From assembly GCF_051859125.1 (NCBI RefSeq), contig NZ_JBHYGG010000002.1:1-64000 (forward strand): a DNA stretch of 64,000 nucleotides, written 5' to 3'. This DNA comes from Gemmata sp051859125. Lineage in GTDB: Bacteria > Planctomycetota > Planctomycetia > Gemmatales > Gemmataceae. Below the pieces are notes generated by a model. It searched no databases. It saw only the letters and a list, made by a program, of their open reading frames with translations, and was not told where the DNA came from. The position numbers were made by a program, and so were the translations under genes. Below are positions 9,800 through 19,627 of the stretch, one piece after another (the stretch's first letter is position 1; every line of letters begins with the position of its first letter).

Positions 9800-10366
9800 T
9801 CACTGCTGAGCGTCGTGGGCCGCGCTCTGGTACATCAGGCCGAAGATGAACCGGTGCGTTCCGGGGCCGGCCCCCGCGGGCGCGGGGTCGCCGGGAAAGT
9901 CGGCTCCGAACCCGGAGGGGTACGCGGTCTCGAACTCGGCCTTCAGGCGGCGGAGAACCTCGGCGCGGCGGGCCGGCGTCTGCCGGCCCAGTTCGTCCCG
10001 AAGGTACCCCAATACGTTCTGGGCCGTCTTCTCCTCGTCGGTGCCGCCGGGGTACGTGGCCCGGATGCTCGTCATGCACTCCGAGCGAGACTGGTTCATC
10101 ACGAGGAACTTCTGGGTCACCTCGGCGAGGGTCGTGCGGCCCGCGATGAGCTCGGCGATCAACTCGTTCTTGATCGCGATGCGGTGCAGCAGTTCCCGGT
10201 TGACGACCGCGAGGTGGTCCTGGAGTTCCACCTCCTCCCGGAACTCGACCCGCGTGCTCCGGGCCTCGGACGCCTCGTCAACGAGGGACGCGCCCCACCG
10301 GGAGTGCGCGGCGACGGCGGCCGCGGACAGGGCGAGGATGACCGCGGCGGTGCGACAGTTGTGCAT
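9800..10366 (-). CDS. Exported protein of unknown function
   Basis: A 188-residue product starting at an ATG preceded by GGAGAGG. The first 25 residues form a signal peptide (MHNCRTAAVILALSAAAVAAHS). The remainder is mostly alpha-helical and charged, with a stretch ELIAELIAGRTTLAEVTQKFLVMN and a C-terminal GLMYQSAAHD. I do not recognise a named domain. Proteins of this shape (signal peptide plus short helical domain, about 180-200 residues) are common in Gemmataceae. It is followed by the IS remnant and stands alone, with a 521-base gap upstream. Confidence 0.72.
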   Translation of the reverse strand: MHNCRTAAVILALSAAAVAAHSRWGASLVDEASEARSTRVEFREEVELQDHLAVVNRELLHRIAIKNELIAELIAGRTTLAEVTQKFLVMNQSRSECMTSIRATYPGGTDEEKTAQNVLGYLRDELGRQTPARRAEVLRRLKAEFETAYPSGFGADFPGDPAPAGAGPGTHRFIFGLMYQSAAHDAQQ

Positions 10367-10845
10367 GGTTGCCTCTCCGGGGGGCGTTCCGGCGTCGGGG
10401 CGGTGCGTGCGGGGCCGGGCTCCGGTCCACCCGGCGCGACCGGTCCCCAGCTCACCGGCGGGTCGGGATCGAGGGGCCCGGCTCGTCCGTACCTTCAACA
10501 CTTATAACACCATCCATTAACGCATTACGGAAAATTGATAGTGATTCTCGGAACATCGGACCCGCCGGAGCGCCCGCGCCGCGGGGCGGTGAAGTGCGCT
10601 CTTCGCGAGGGAATGCGAGGGAGTGGACGTGCCCGACGGGTGTGGAAGTGATCGAACCGACCGAGGGGTGAATCGACGGGCGGCCCGGTCGGGCTTCGAG
10701 CGGTCGTGCCGCGGCGCGGCGGGCACACTGGCGACGGAAGCGCTCGGCCGAACGCCCGCGTTCCGGCTTCGCCGCCGGGCCACGTCTCCCAACGAAACCG
10801 CCGTGCGACGCGGGGCACTTGCCCCACCTCGCACGGCAGCGAAGG
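10367..10845. other. Intergenic region with AT-rich island
   Basis: No convincing gene. A local AT-rich patch at about 10495-10550 (TATAAC, TTAACGCATTACGG, GGAAAATTGATAG) contrasts with the rest and probably holds the promoter of the minus-strand exported-protein gene at 10366. No clear -35/-10 pair can be fixed. The rest is GC-rich without recognisable coding frames. Confidence 0.4.
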
Positions 10846-10875
10846 CCCGCGGGCCGCGCTTCGGCGGCCCGCGGG
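10846..10875 (-). terminator. Hairpin terminator after the Gfo/Idh gene
   Basis: Perfect 12-base inverted repeat CCCGCGGGCCGC / GCGGCCCGCGGG around a six-base loop, 13 bases beyond the stop codon of the Gfo/Idh oxidoreductase gene. There is no T-run, so it may be a weak or factor-assisted terminator or an mRNA 3' stabiliser. Confidence 0.5.
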
Positions 10876-10887
10876 AACGGTCTCATC

Positions 10888-12195
10888 TCACCCGGCGGCG
10901 GGCGGGAGCTTCCACGAGCCGGGGGTCGGGGCGGCGGTCACCTGGAGGGCCGACTGGAGGGTCAGGTCCTTCGGCATGGTCGCGTCGGCGGCCGCCAGCG
11001 CGTCGTCCCACTTCAGGGTGCGGCAGGCGTAGGAGGCGTTGCGGCCCAGGATCGCCGTGAACGTCGAGTCGGTCACGCTCTTCAGCTCGTTCAGCGGCTT
11101 CGCGGCGCGGATGCTGTTGAGCAGGTCGATGTGCTCCTGCACGTAGGCGTTGATGTCGTCCTTCGCGACCTCCTCGCCGTTGATGAGGTACGAGCTGACC
11201 TTGCACTTGCCCTTCGAGCCGACCACGGACTCGGAGACGTCGTTCTCGCCCGGGATGTGCCGGCAGTACGAGTACATCTTCACGCCGTTCTTGTACTCGA
11301 ACTCGACCGCGTAGTGGTCCCAGATGTTGCCGACCACGTTCGGGTCGCCGACCTTGCGGTTCGCCCGGCCGCCCATGCCGATCGCCTTGACCGGGTGGTC
11401 GTTCATGATCCAGTTGATGACGTCCAGGTTGTGGACGTGCTGCTCGACGATGTGGTCGCCGCACAGCCACAGGAAGTGGTACCAGTTGTTGAGCTGGTAC
11501 TGGGCGTCGCTCACGTCCGCGGCCCGGTCGTTGAACCAGATCCCCGAGCCGTTCCAGGCGCACCGGGTGGCGAGGATCTCGCCGATCGCGCCGTCCTGGA
11601 GCTTCTTGACCGTCTCGATGTACCCCTTCTGGTGCCGCCGCTGGGTGCCGGCGACGATCGCGATGTTCTTCTTCTTCGACTCCTCGACCAGCTCGTAGCA
11701 CTTCCGCGCCCCGGTCGCGTCGACGCACACCGGCTTCTCGCAGAACACGTGCTTGTTGGCCTTCACGGCCGCCTCGAGGTGCAGCGGGCGGAACCCGGGC
11801 GGGGTGGCCAGGATCACCAGGTCGGTGTTCGCGGCGAGCACCTTCTGGTAGGCGTCGAGCCCGTCGAACGTGGTCTCGGGGGTCACCTTGATCTGGTTGG
11901 CGAAGGCGGCGTAGTTCTTCCCGGTCTTGAACGTCTTGGCGGCGTTCTCGGCCTTGTTCTTGAACACGTCGCCGACGGCCACGATCTCGACCTTCGGGTT
12001 CTTCCCGTTGATCCGGCCCTCGGCCTCCAGGATGTCGCGGACGGCCCCGGTGCCGCGGCCGCCGCACCCGATCAGGCCGACCTTGATGACCGCGTCGTTG
12101 CCGGCGGCGAACAGCCCCGCCCCGGACGCCGACACGGCCGCCCCGGCGAGCGCCGAGGCCTTCAGGAAATCACGACGGTGGTTCGCGCTCGACAT
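10888..12195 (-). CDS. Tat-exported Gfo/Idh/MocA family oxidoreductase
   Basis: A 435-residue protein starting MSSANHRRDFLKASALAG, a twin-arginine signal (RRDFLK) followed by a hydrophobic stretch, so it is folded with its cofactor and exported. Then comes the Rossmann nucleotide-binding motif VGLIGCGGRGTGAVRD and the conserved family motif CEKPVCVD, followed by the C-terminal alpha/beta domain. Planctomycetes carry large sets of such secreted dehydrogenases, thought to act on sugars or cyclitols with NAD(P). The substrate is not predictable. AGGAG precedes the chosen ATG. It lies 138 bases downstream of the SUMF1-fold gene on the same strand, separated by a large inverted repeat. Confidence 0.93.
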   Translation of the reverse strand: MSSANHRRDFLKASALAGAAVSASGAGLFAAGNDAVIKVGLIGCGGRGTGAVRDILEAEGRINGKNPKVEIVAVGDVFKNKAENAAKTFKTGKNYAAFANQIKVTPETTFDGLDAYQKVLAANTDLVILATPPGFRPLHLEAAVKANKHVFCEKPVCVDATGARKCYELVEESKKKNIAIVAGTQRRHQKGYIETVKKLQDGAIGEILATRCAWNGSGIWFNDRAADVSDAQYQLNNWYHFLWLCGDHIVEQHVHNLDVINWIMNDHPVKAIGMGGRANRKVGDPNVVGNIWDHYAVEFEYKNGVKMYSYCRHIPGENDVSESVVGSKGKCKVSSYLINGEEVAKDDINAYVQEHIDLLNSIRAAKPLNELKSVTDSTFTAILGRNASYACRTLKWDDALAAADATMPKDLTLQSALQVTAAPTPGSWKLPPAAG

Positions 12196-12216
12196 GGGAA
12201 AGGCTCCTGGGGAACT

Positions 12217-12326
12217 TCGGAATGCGGAGTTCGGAGTGCGGGGTGAAAAGCGAAGACGGGATCGGGAGTCTGGCAGGGCTTGGGGGCCCCCGTCTTCGAT
12301 TCCGCATTCCGGGTTCCGCATTCCGA
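12217..12326. repeat. Large imperfect palindrome between SUMF1 and Gfo/Idh genes
   Basis: The 25-base arm at 12217-12241 and the arm at 12302-12326 pair with only G-U-type differences. Nested inside, CGAAGACGGG (12251-12260) pairs perfectly with CCCGTCTTCG (12289-12298). Each outer arm is built from the repeated unit CGGAATGCGGA / CGGAGTGCGG. It fills the spacer between two co-directional genes and could act as an mRNA-processing hairpin or be a REP/MITE-like element. Confidence 0.6.
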
Positions 12327-12333
12327 ATTCGGG

Positions 12334-13437
12334 TCACTCGGACTTCTTCACGACCTTGGGCTTCACGCCGGCGAGGGCCGGCGTGTCTTCTTCGGCGAGC
12401 ACGACGCGGAACCCGACGACGTCCATCCGGGTGAGCCACCAGATGCTGCGGGGCTCCTGCGGGTCGTGCTTCTGCCAGCTCTCCTCGGAGACGCGGCGGC
12501 CGGCGCTGCGGAGCTTGTCGGCCTTGTCGGCCCACGAGCCGCCGCGGACCACGTGCGCCCACTTCTCGTCCGTCGGCACGTTCACCGGGTTCAGGTTCAG
12601 GGCGATCTTGGCGCGGGCCTCGTAGGTCTTCGGGTCGTACTGGTCGAGGGTCCACTCCCACACGTTGCCGTACAGGTCGTGGAGCCCGAACGGGTTCGGC
12701 TTGCGGGTGCCGACCTTGTGCGTGCAGCCCTTCGGCTTCTCGGGGTACTCCTCGTCCTTCGAGTTCTCGGCGAACCAGGCGTACTCGGCGAGTTCCTTCG
12801 GGTCGCTGCCGAAGAAGTAGGGGGCGTCGCCCTTGCCGCCGCGGGCCGCGTACTCGAACTCGGCCTCGGTCGGGAGCCGGTACGGCCGGCCGGTCTTCTT
12901 GCGGAGCCACTCGCAGTACACCATCGCCGCGTGGTGGGTCATGCTCAGGGCCGGGTGCCCGTCGCGGCCGTGGTCGTAGGTCTCGTCGAGGAACGTGTTG
13001 GTCGGGCGGGTGACGGCGTCGGCCGCGAGCTTGGCGGCGTCCTTGTGGTCGGCCTTGAGGAAGTTCTCGTCGTACCAGAACATGTCCCAGTCGTTCCAGG
13101 TGACCTCGACCTTCTGCATCCAGAACCCGCCGACCTTCGCCTTGTACTGCGGCCCCTCGTTCTCGCCGCGGCCGGCCTCGGTTGCCGGGCTCCCGACGGT
13201 CACCTCCCCGCCGGGGACGTAGACCATCTCGAACTGCGACTGCATCGCGATCTTCTTGGCGTCCTTCATGTTCGCGTCGGCGACCGTCTTGTACCCCTCG
13301 ACGGTCTGCACGAAGTTCTTCCGCTCCAGCTTCGGCGGGGCCGGCGGGGCGTCCTTCGTGTCGGCGGGGGCGAGCGAAACGGCGGCCGCGTTGAGGGCGG
13401 CCAAGAGGAACAGCGAGTAGGTGAATCGGCGCGACAT
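12334..13437 (-). CDS. Exported SUMF1/FGE-fold protein
   Basis: A 367-residue protein with an N-terminal signal segment (SRRFTYSLFLLAALNAAAV) and a C-terminal formylglycine-generating-enzyme-like fold: YVPGGEVTVGSPATEAG, then VEVTWNDWDMFWY, RLPTEAEFEYAARGG, GLHDLYGNVWEWTLDQY, VVRGGSWADKADKLRSA and GFRVV. These are the family signature blocks. The paired active-site cysteines of true formylglycine-generating enzymes are not evident, so it is more likely a non-catalytic or different-function member of this C-type-lectin-like fold, which planctomycetes have expanded. Start at 13437 has GGAGAA upstream and is shared with the divergent apbE gene 62 bases away. Confidence 0.88.
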   Translation of the reverse strand: MSRRFTYSLFLLAALNAAAVSLAPADTKDAPPAPPKLERKNFVQTVEGYKTVADANMKDAKKIAMQSQFEMVYVPGGEVTVGSPATEAGRGENEGPQYKAKVGGFWMQKVEVTWNDWDMFWYDENFLKADHKDAAKLAADAVTRPTNTFLDETYDHGRDGHPALSMTHHAAMVYCEWLRKKTGRPYRLPTEAEFEYAARGGKGDAPYFFGSDPKELAEYAWFAENSKDEEYPEKPKGCTHKVGTRKPNPFGLHDLYGNVWEWTLDQYDPKTYEARAKIALNLNPVNVPTDEKWAHVVRGGSWADKADKLRSAGRRVSEESWQKHDPQEPRSIWWLTRMDVVGFRVVLAEEDTPALAGVKPKVVKKSE

Positions 13438-13499
13438 GTCTGCTAGATTCTCCGATAACGGCGGCACTGTCAACAACCGAACCGCGGCGGGGCCAGCGA

Positions 13500-14549
13500 A
13501 TGTTTGCGTGGGTGGCGATCGTGGCGGCCGGGGCGTGCGGTCATGTTATTCTAGACGCTCCGCCGCGCCCATTTATTGCACCGGGGACACGGGCGCCCGA
13601 GCGCTTCGAGTTCGAGTCGAAGCACATGGGCACGACGTTCCGCGTCGTGCTGTACGCGCCGGACGCCGCGACCGCCAAGGCGGCCGCGGACGCCGCGTTC
13701 GCTCGTGTGGCCGCCCTCGACGAATGCATGAGCGACTACAAGCCGACCAGTGAACTCATGCAGTTGTGCAAGGCGTTCGCGACCGAGGTCGGCGAGCCGC
13801 GGAAGGTGAGCGCCGACCTGTTCCTCGTGCTGAGCCGGGCCGGGGACCTGTCGAAGCGCTCGGAGGGCGCGTTCGACGCCACCGTCGGCCCGGTCGTGCA
13901 GCTGTGGCGGCACGCGCGCCGCACGCAGGAGCTCCCGGACCCGAAGGAGTTCGCCGCGGCGCGTGCGAAGGTCGGGTACGAGAAGGTGAGGCTCGACCCC
14001 GCGAAGCAGACGGTCCAGCTCGCGACGCCGGGCATGCAACTCGACCTGGGCGGCATCGCCAAAGGGTACGCGGCCGACGAGGCGCTGAAGGTGCTCAAAG
14101 AGAAGTTCGGGATCGCGTCGGCACTCGTCGCGGCGGCCGGCGACATCGCGTGCGGCGACCCGCCCCCCGGCAAGGACCACTGGGCCGTGGACATCGCGCC
14201 GATCGCGAAGTCGCAGAGGCCGCGGACGCTGCACCTCGCGAACGCGGCCGTCTCGACGTCCGGCGACCTGGAGCAGTTCGTCGTCATCAACGGGGTGCGG
14301 TACTCGCACGTCCTCGACCCGCGGACCGGCCTCGGCCTCACCGGGCGGCGGAGCGTCACCGTGGTCGCCCCGAACGGCACGACCGCCGACAGCATGACCA
14401 AGGCCGTGAGCGTGCTGCCGCCGGAGCGGGCGCTGGAGCTGGTCGAAGCCACCCCCGGCGCGGCCGCGTACGTCGTGGTGCTCGACGCGGACGAAAAACC
14501 CGTCGCGACGGCGTCGAAGCGGTTTCCGAAGTTCGCGGGAACCGAGTAG
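13500..14549 (+). CDS. apbE: FAD:protein FMN transferase (ApbE)
   Basis: A 349-residue protein that covalently attaches FMN from FAD to threonine residues of Rnf/Nqr-type and other flavoproteins on the outside of the inner membrane, a magnesium-dependent reaction. Family motifs are clear: HMGTTFRVVLYA, DLGGIAKGYAADEAL, AAGDIACGDPPPGKDHWAVDI, STSGD and the Mg/FAD site HVLDPRTGLG, then TTADSMTKAV. The N-terminus (MFAWVAIVAAGACGHVI) is a signal segment with a cysteine at about residue 13, a poor lipoprotein box. No Rnf or Nqr genes lie nearby. It is divergently transcribed from the SUMF1-fold gene. Confidence 0.92.
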   Translation: MFAWVAIVAAGACGHVILDAPPRPFIAPGTRAPERFEFESKHMGTTFRVVLYAPDAATAKAAADAAFARVAALDECMSDYKPTSELMQLCKAFATEVGEPRKVSADLFLVLSRAGDLSKRSEGAFDATVGPVVQLWRHARRTQELPDPKEFAAARAKVGYEKVRLDPAKQTVQLATPGMQLDLGGIAKGYAADEALKVLKEKFGIASALVAAAGDIACGDPPPGKDHWAVDIAPIAKSQRPRTLHLANAAVSTSGDLEQFVVINGVRYSHVLDPRTGLGLTGRRSVTVVAPNGTTADSMTKAVSVLPPERALELVEATPGAAAYVVVLDADEKPVATASKRFPKFAGTE

Positions 14550-14601
14550 ACTCAGTGCTGCGGCCGCTCCGGCCCGCCGTGCGCCCCTGTGGAGATGACA
14601 C

Positions 14602-14796
14602 GTGGACGAGTTAATCAAGACGGTGGCCGACCGGGCCGGCATCACCCCGGACCAGGCGAAGAGCGCCGTCGCCAGCGTCGTCGAGTTCATCAAGGCGAAG
14701 GTGCCCGGCCTCGGCGACCAGATCGCCGGGGTGCTCAACGGCACCGGCGGGGCGGCGGACGTGATCGGGAACCTCCGCGGCAAGCTCGGGCTCTGA
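14602..14796 (+). CDS. Small helical protein of unknown function
   Basis: A 64-residue product starting at GTG with GGAGATGACAC upstream. The sequence (DELIKTVADRAGITPDQAKSAV, then VVEFIKAKVPGLGDQI) has the helix-turn-helix rhythm of the short DUF2267/DUF937-like helical bundles in which a first segment resembles the N-terminus of HU. I cannot assign a function. It sits 52 bases after apbE and before the prkA promoter region, so it probably ends the apbE transcript. Confidence 0.68.
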   Translation: MDELIKTVADRAGITPDQAKSAVASVVEFIKAKVPGLGDQIAGVLNGTGGAADVIGNLRGKLGL

Positions 14797-14833
14797 TCCA
14801 CCCCCGGCCGCGGCACGCACGTGCCGTCTCGTG

Positions 14834-14863
14834 TTGGTGTACGACACGCGACGCGGGTACAAT
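14834..14863 (+). promoter_or_regulatory. Probable promoter of prkA
   Basis: TTGGTG (14834-14839) and TACAAT (14858-14863) with an 18-base spacer. The predicted start near 14870 gives a 5' leader of about 125 bases before the prkA ATG at 14996. The interval 14797-14995 holds no gene. Confidence 0.45.
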
Positions 14864-14995
14864 AGTACCGTACCCCTACCCCGCACCGGGGTGCACACGG
14901 CCGCGACTTGAACCCGCGCGTGCGAGGCGTTAGGCTGGTGCGGCCCGATCGCCGCGCCCACCTCTGGCGACCTTCCACGGAGGACACCACCACTC

Positions 14996-17041
<2,046 letters not shown>

Positions 17042-17096
17042 CGCGGGCGACCCCGATCTGGTCGCCGCGCCCGACGATACGCGCCGCCGGGGTCGA

Positions 17097-17199
17097 GACG
17101 GGTGGGGGCCTGACCGAGCTAAAAGTATGAACCTGGTCAGGTCCGGAAGGAAGCAGCCATAAGTGCTGGAGGTTGCGGCTCAGGGCACCCCCATCCGTC
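17097..17199 (+). ncRNA. ffs: Signal recognition particle RNA (4.5S type)
   Basis: The apical domain contains the near-invariant GGTCAGGTCCGGAAGGAAGC (17135-17154), the Ffh-binding helix 8 with its GGAA tetraloop region. The flanks close the helix: GACGGGTGGGGG from 17097 pairs with CCCCCATCCGTC ending at 17199, and CCTGACCGAGC pairs with GCTCAGGG. At about 103 bases it is the short bacterial form without an Alu domain. It is intergenic between prkA and the toxin-antitoxin pair and has its own terminator. Confidence 0.93.
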
Positions 17200-17222
17200 C
17201 CGCCCCTGGTGGCGAGCACACG

Positions 17223-17250
17223 AAGGCCCACCCGATCCCGGGTGGGCCTT
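17223..17250 (+). terminator. Terminator of the SRP RNA
   Basis: AAGGCCCACCC (17223-17233) pairs perfectly with GGGTGGGCCTT (17240-17250) around a six-base loop, 23 bases after the SRP RNA. It is followed by a short pyrimidine stretch (CTGCGTT). Confidence 0.75.
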
Positions 17251-17272
17251 CTGCGTTGACGGCACTTCGCGG

Positions 17273-17278
17273 TATAAT
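17273..17278 (+). promoter_or_regulatory. Consensus -10 box upstream of the toxin-antitoxin pair
   Basis: A perfect TATAAT at 17273-17278. The nearby TTGACG (17256-17261) is only 11 bases away, too close for a normal -35, so the -35 is poor or supplied by a regulator. A start near 17285 would give a 25-base leader with GGAG at 17301 before the antitoxin ATG at 17310. Confidence 0.5.
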
Positions 17279-17309
17279 CCGAGGTAAGGTACGCGTGTGT
17301 GGAGCCCAC

Positions 17310-17612
17310 ATGGAACTTCCCGTCCTGGTTCAGCAGACCGCCGGCACCAACTTCCGCGCCTGGAGCGGGGAACCGGTGCCGGCAACGGCAGAGGGGGCCA
17401 CGCGTGAGGAAGCGCTCGCGAACCTGCGTGCCGCGCTCGAAGTGAAGACCGCGGGCGTCGAAGTCGTCCGGTTGCAGTTCGGCCGCTCCGGAACGGCACC
17501 CGTTTGGCCCGACGATGAGTTGACCCGCGCCTGGCTCGACGGAATTGAAGCGGCGCGCCAAGCGGCCGACCAGCGGGCGGACACGTGGGACGCTCCGGCA
17601 GGCGAGCCGTGA
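17310..17612 (+). CDS. HicB-like antitoxin
   Basis: A 100-residue protein starting MELPVLVQQTAGTNFRAWSG. The pattern of a strand pair followed by ATAEGATREEALANLRAALEVKT is the partial RNase-H-like fold of HicB-type antitoxins (E-E-A-L-x-N-L-R-x-A-L-E). The tail (DDELTRAWLDGIEAARQ) is a helix that could contact the toxin. The ATG is preceded by GGAG. Its stop overlaps the start of the PIN toxin by four bases (GTGA), the usual coupled toxin-antitoxin layout. HicB normally partners HicA; a PIN toxin partner is less usual. Confidence 0.78.
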   Translation: MELPVLVQQTAGTNFRAWSGEPVPATAEGATREEALANLRAALEVKTAGVEVVRLQFGRSGTAPVWPDDELTRAWLDGIEAARQAADQRADTWDAPAGEP

Positions 17613-18028
17613 GCCGGTTCATTCTCGACACCGACACGCTGTCGCTCTACTTCCGGCACGACCCGAACGTGCTCGCCGGAGTCGTGCGGCACCTCTCGGA
17701 CCACGTTGCGGTCCCCATCATCACCGTACAGGAGGTGTGGGACGGGTGGGCCGCGGTTATCGGCCGCGCGAAGACCCCGGAACAGGCCGCAACGGCCTAC
17801 CAGCGACTGACCGACACGTTGAACGAGTTGCGGTACTGGCCGGTCGTCTCCTTTTCGCTCGGGGCCGTGAACCGGTACACCGCACTCAAGCGGCAGAAGT
17901 TGAACGTGAAGGGCAACGACCTCAAGATTGCCGCGATCGCGCTCGAGACCGGATCCGCGGTTGTGACCCACAACCGCCGCGACTTTGAACGAATTCGGGG
18001 CGTACAGATCGAGGACTGGGCCACGTAG
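17609..18028 (+). CDS. PIN-domain ribonuclease toxin (VapC-like)
   Basis: A 139-residue protein starting at GTG within the antitoxin stop. PIN acidic residues are in place: FILDTDTLSLYF at the N-terminus, TVQEVWDGW, and KGNDLKIAAIALETG, followed by the final HNRRDFERI with an aspartate. These form the Mg-dependent RNase site. The length is normal for VapC. It is translationally coupled to the HicB-like antitoxin and was probably brought in together with it between the SRP RNA gene and yeaH. Confidence 0.88.
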   Translation: MSRFILDTDTLSLYFRHDPNVLAGVVRHLSDHVAVPIITVQEVWDGWAAVIGRAKTPEQAATAYQRLTDTLNELRYWPVVSFSLGAVNRYTALKRQKLNVKGNDLKIAAIALETGSAVVTHNRRDFERIRGVQIEDWAT

Positions 18029-18221
18029 CGCGGAGCCCTGCCGGGGACGCCGTCGCGTTCCTGCACTCCCCTTGCCCCCGACGCGACCCGCAGCGGCACT
18101 CCGCCCGACGGGGCACGCAAATCCGCCCGACTCCGGACACCCGTTTCGCTTCTCGACCGGCCCCGTTGTCTGGTACGATTGGGTATCGGACTCGTCACCC
18201 TCATACGCGAGGCACTCCCCC

Positions 18222-19325
18222 GTGGGCCAGAAGATCGAACAAGACCTCCAGCGGTTCCGCAAGATCGTCCGCGGCAAGGTGAAGAGCAACCTGTCCAAGT
18301 ACATCGGCCGCGGGGAGATGATCGGCAAGAAGGGGAAGGACTTCGTGTCCATCCCCGTGCCGTCGATCAACCTCCCGCAGTTCCGGTACGGCAACAAGAA
18401 CTCCGGCGGCGTCGGCGTCGGGCCGGGCCAGCCCGGGCAGCCCCTCACGCCGCAGCAGGGCGAGGACGGCGAGCCCCAGGCCGGCGACCAGCCGGGCGGC
18501 CACATCCTCGAAGTCGACCTCACCATGGAGGAGCTGGCCGAGATCCTCGGCGAGGAACTCGCGCTGCCGCGGATCGAGCCCCGGGGCCACAAGAACGTCG
18601 TCACCGAGAAGGACAAGTACACCAGCATCCGCAGCGTCGGCCCCGAGAGCCTGCGGCACTTCAAGCGGACGTACAAGCGGGCCATCAAGCGGCAGATCTC
18701 GGCCGGCACCTACGACCCGATCTCACCCAAGGTGATCCCGCAGCGCGAGGACAAGCAGTACCGGAGCTGGAAGGAGGTGCCCAAGCCCGACGCCGTGGCG
18801 TGCGTCATCTACATGATGGACGTCTCGGGGAGCATGACCGACGAGCAGAAGGAGATCGTCCGCATCGAGGCGTTCTGGATCGACACCTGGATCAAGAAGC
18901 ACTACAAGGGCGTGGACACGGTCTACATCATCCACGACGCCGTGGCGCAAGAGGTGGACGAGCACCGGTTCTACCACACCCGCGAGAGCGGCGGCACCAA
19001 GATCAGCTCGGCCTACGAACTCTGCAACAAGATCATCGACACCCGGTACCCGCCGTCGCAGTGGAACGTGTACGCGTTCCACTTCTCGGACGGCGACAAC
19101 TGGGGCGACGACGTGCCCAAGTGCGTCGACCTGCTCACCACCCAGATGCTCCCGAAGCTGAACCTGTTCGGGTACGGGCAGGTCGAGTCGCCGTACGGCA
19201 GCGGGGAGTTCTTCGAGCACGTCAACGAGCTGGTGGACGACCACAAGAACGTCGTCGCCAGCCGGGTCCCGGACCGCGACGCGATCCTCGGGAGCATCAA
19301 GGAATTCCTGAAGACCGGTCGTTGA
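18222..19325 (+). CDS. yeaH: YeaH/YhbH family (DUF444) protein with vWA domain
   Basis: A 367-residue protein, starting at GTG with GAGG upstream. The N-terminus has the DUF444 block (DLQRFRKIVRGKVKSNLSKYI) then GEMIGKKGKDFVSIPVP. The von Willebrand A metal site is intact as DVSGSM (residues 200-205, DxSxS). Further blocks: HTRESGGTKISSAYELC and FHFSDGDNWGDD. In E. coli YeaH acts with YeaG under nitrogen starvation; elsewhere it is linked to sporulation. A Gly/Pro/Gln-rich linker (about 60-95) is normal for the family. A Tyr-rich -10-like TACGAT lies at 18174. It is the partner of prkA although a toxin-antitoxin pair separates them. Confidence 0.92.
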   Translation: MGQKIEQDLQRFRKIVRGKVKSNLSKYIGRGEMIGKKGKDFVSIPVPSINLPQFRYGNKNSGGVGVGPGQPGQPLTPQQGEDGEPQAGDQPGGHILEVDLTMEELAEILGEELALPRIEPRGHKNVVTEKDKYTSIRSVGPESLRHFKRTYKRAIKRQISAGTYDPISPKVIPQREDKQYRSWKEVPKPDAVACVIYMMDVSGSMTDEQKEIVRIEAFWIDTWIKKHYKGVDTVYIIHDAVAQEVDEHRFYHTRESGGTKISSAYELCNKIIDTRYPPSQWNVYAFHFSDGDNWGDDVPKCVDLLTTQMLPKLNLFGYGQVESPYGSGEFFEHVNELVDDHKNVVASRVPDRDAILGSIKEFLKTGR

Positions 19326-19369
19326 GAATCGGTGGCGGAATGAGGCGACGCCGCGGGGGCAAGGTTCAT

Positions 19370-19563
19370 GTGGCCGCCCCTCACCCGCGACTCGCGGACT
19401 CGTCGCGACCTCTCCCCGCAGAGCCGGGGCGAGGGGCGTTGGGCCTGTTCTTCAGCAACGCGATCGGGTGCGCGTGGCGTCGGACCAACCGCCCCCCCTC
19501 GCCCCGGCTCTGCGGGGAGAGGTCGCCGCGGGGCTCTGGCCGCGGCGGGTGAGGTGCGGCCAC
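19370..19563. repeat. Long inverted-repeat element, copy 1
   Basis: A 194-base element with terminal and subterminal inverted repeats: GTGGCCGC at one end pairs with GCGGCCAC at the other. Inside, ACCTCTCCCCGCAGAGCCGG with GGCGAGGGG pairs with CCCCTCGCCCCGGC and TCTGCGGGGAGAGGT. The same body, including CTCACCCGCGACTCG and GACTCGTCGCGACC, recurs at 44932-45113 and in decayed form at 28209-28333. The central 60 bases differ between copies. It resembles a non-coding MITE or REP-type family. Confidence 0.75.
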
Positions 19564-19627
19564 CTCAACGATTTCGCCACTGGCTCTCAGGGTCGAACCA
19601 ACCGAGACCGCCGCCCTCCGGTGCCTC

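Noticed and set aside
12334..13437. Active formylglycine-generating enzyme (sulfatase activator)
   Set aside because: The SUMF1 fold is clear, but the paired catalytic cysteines are not present and no sulfatase gene is adjacent.
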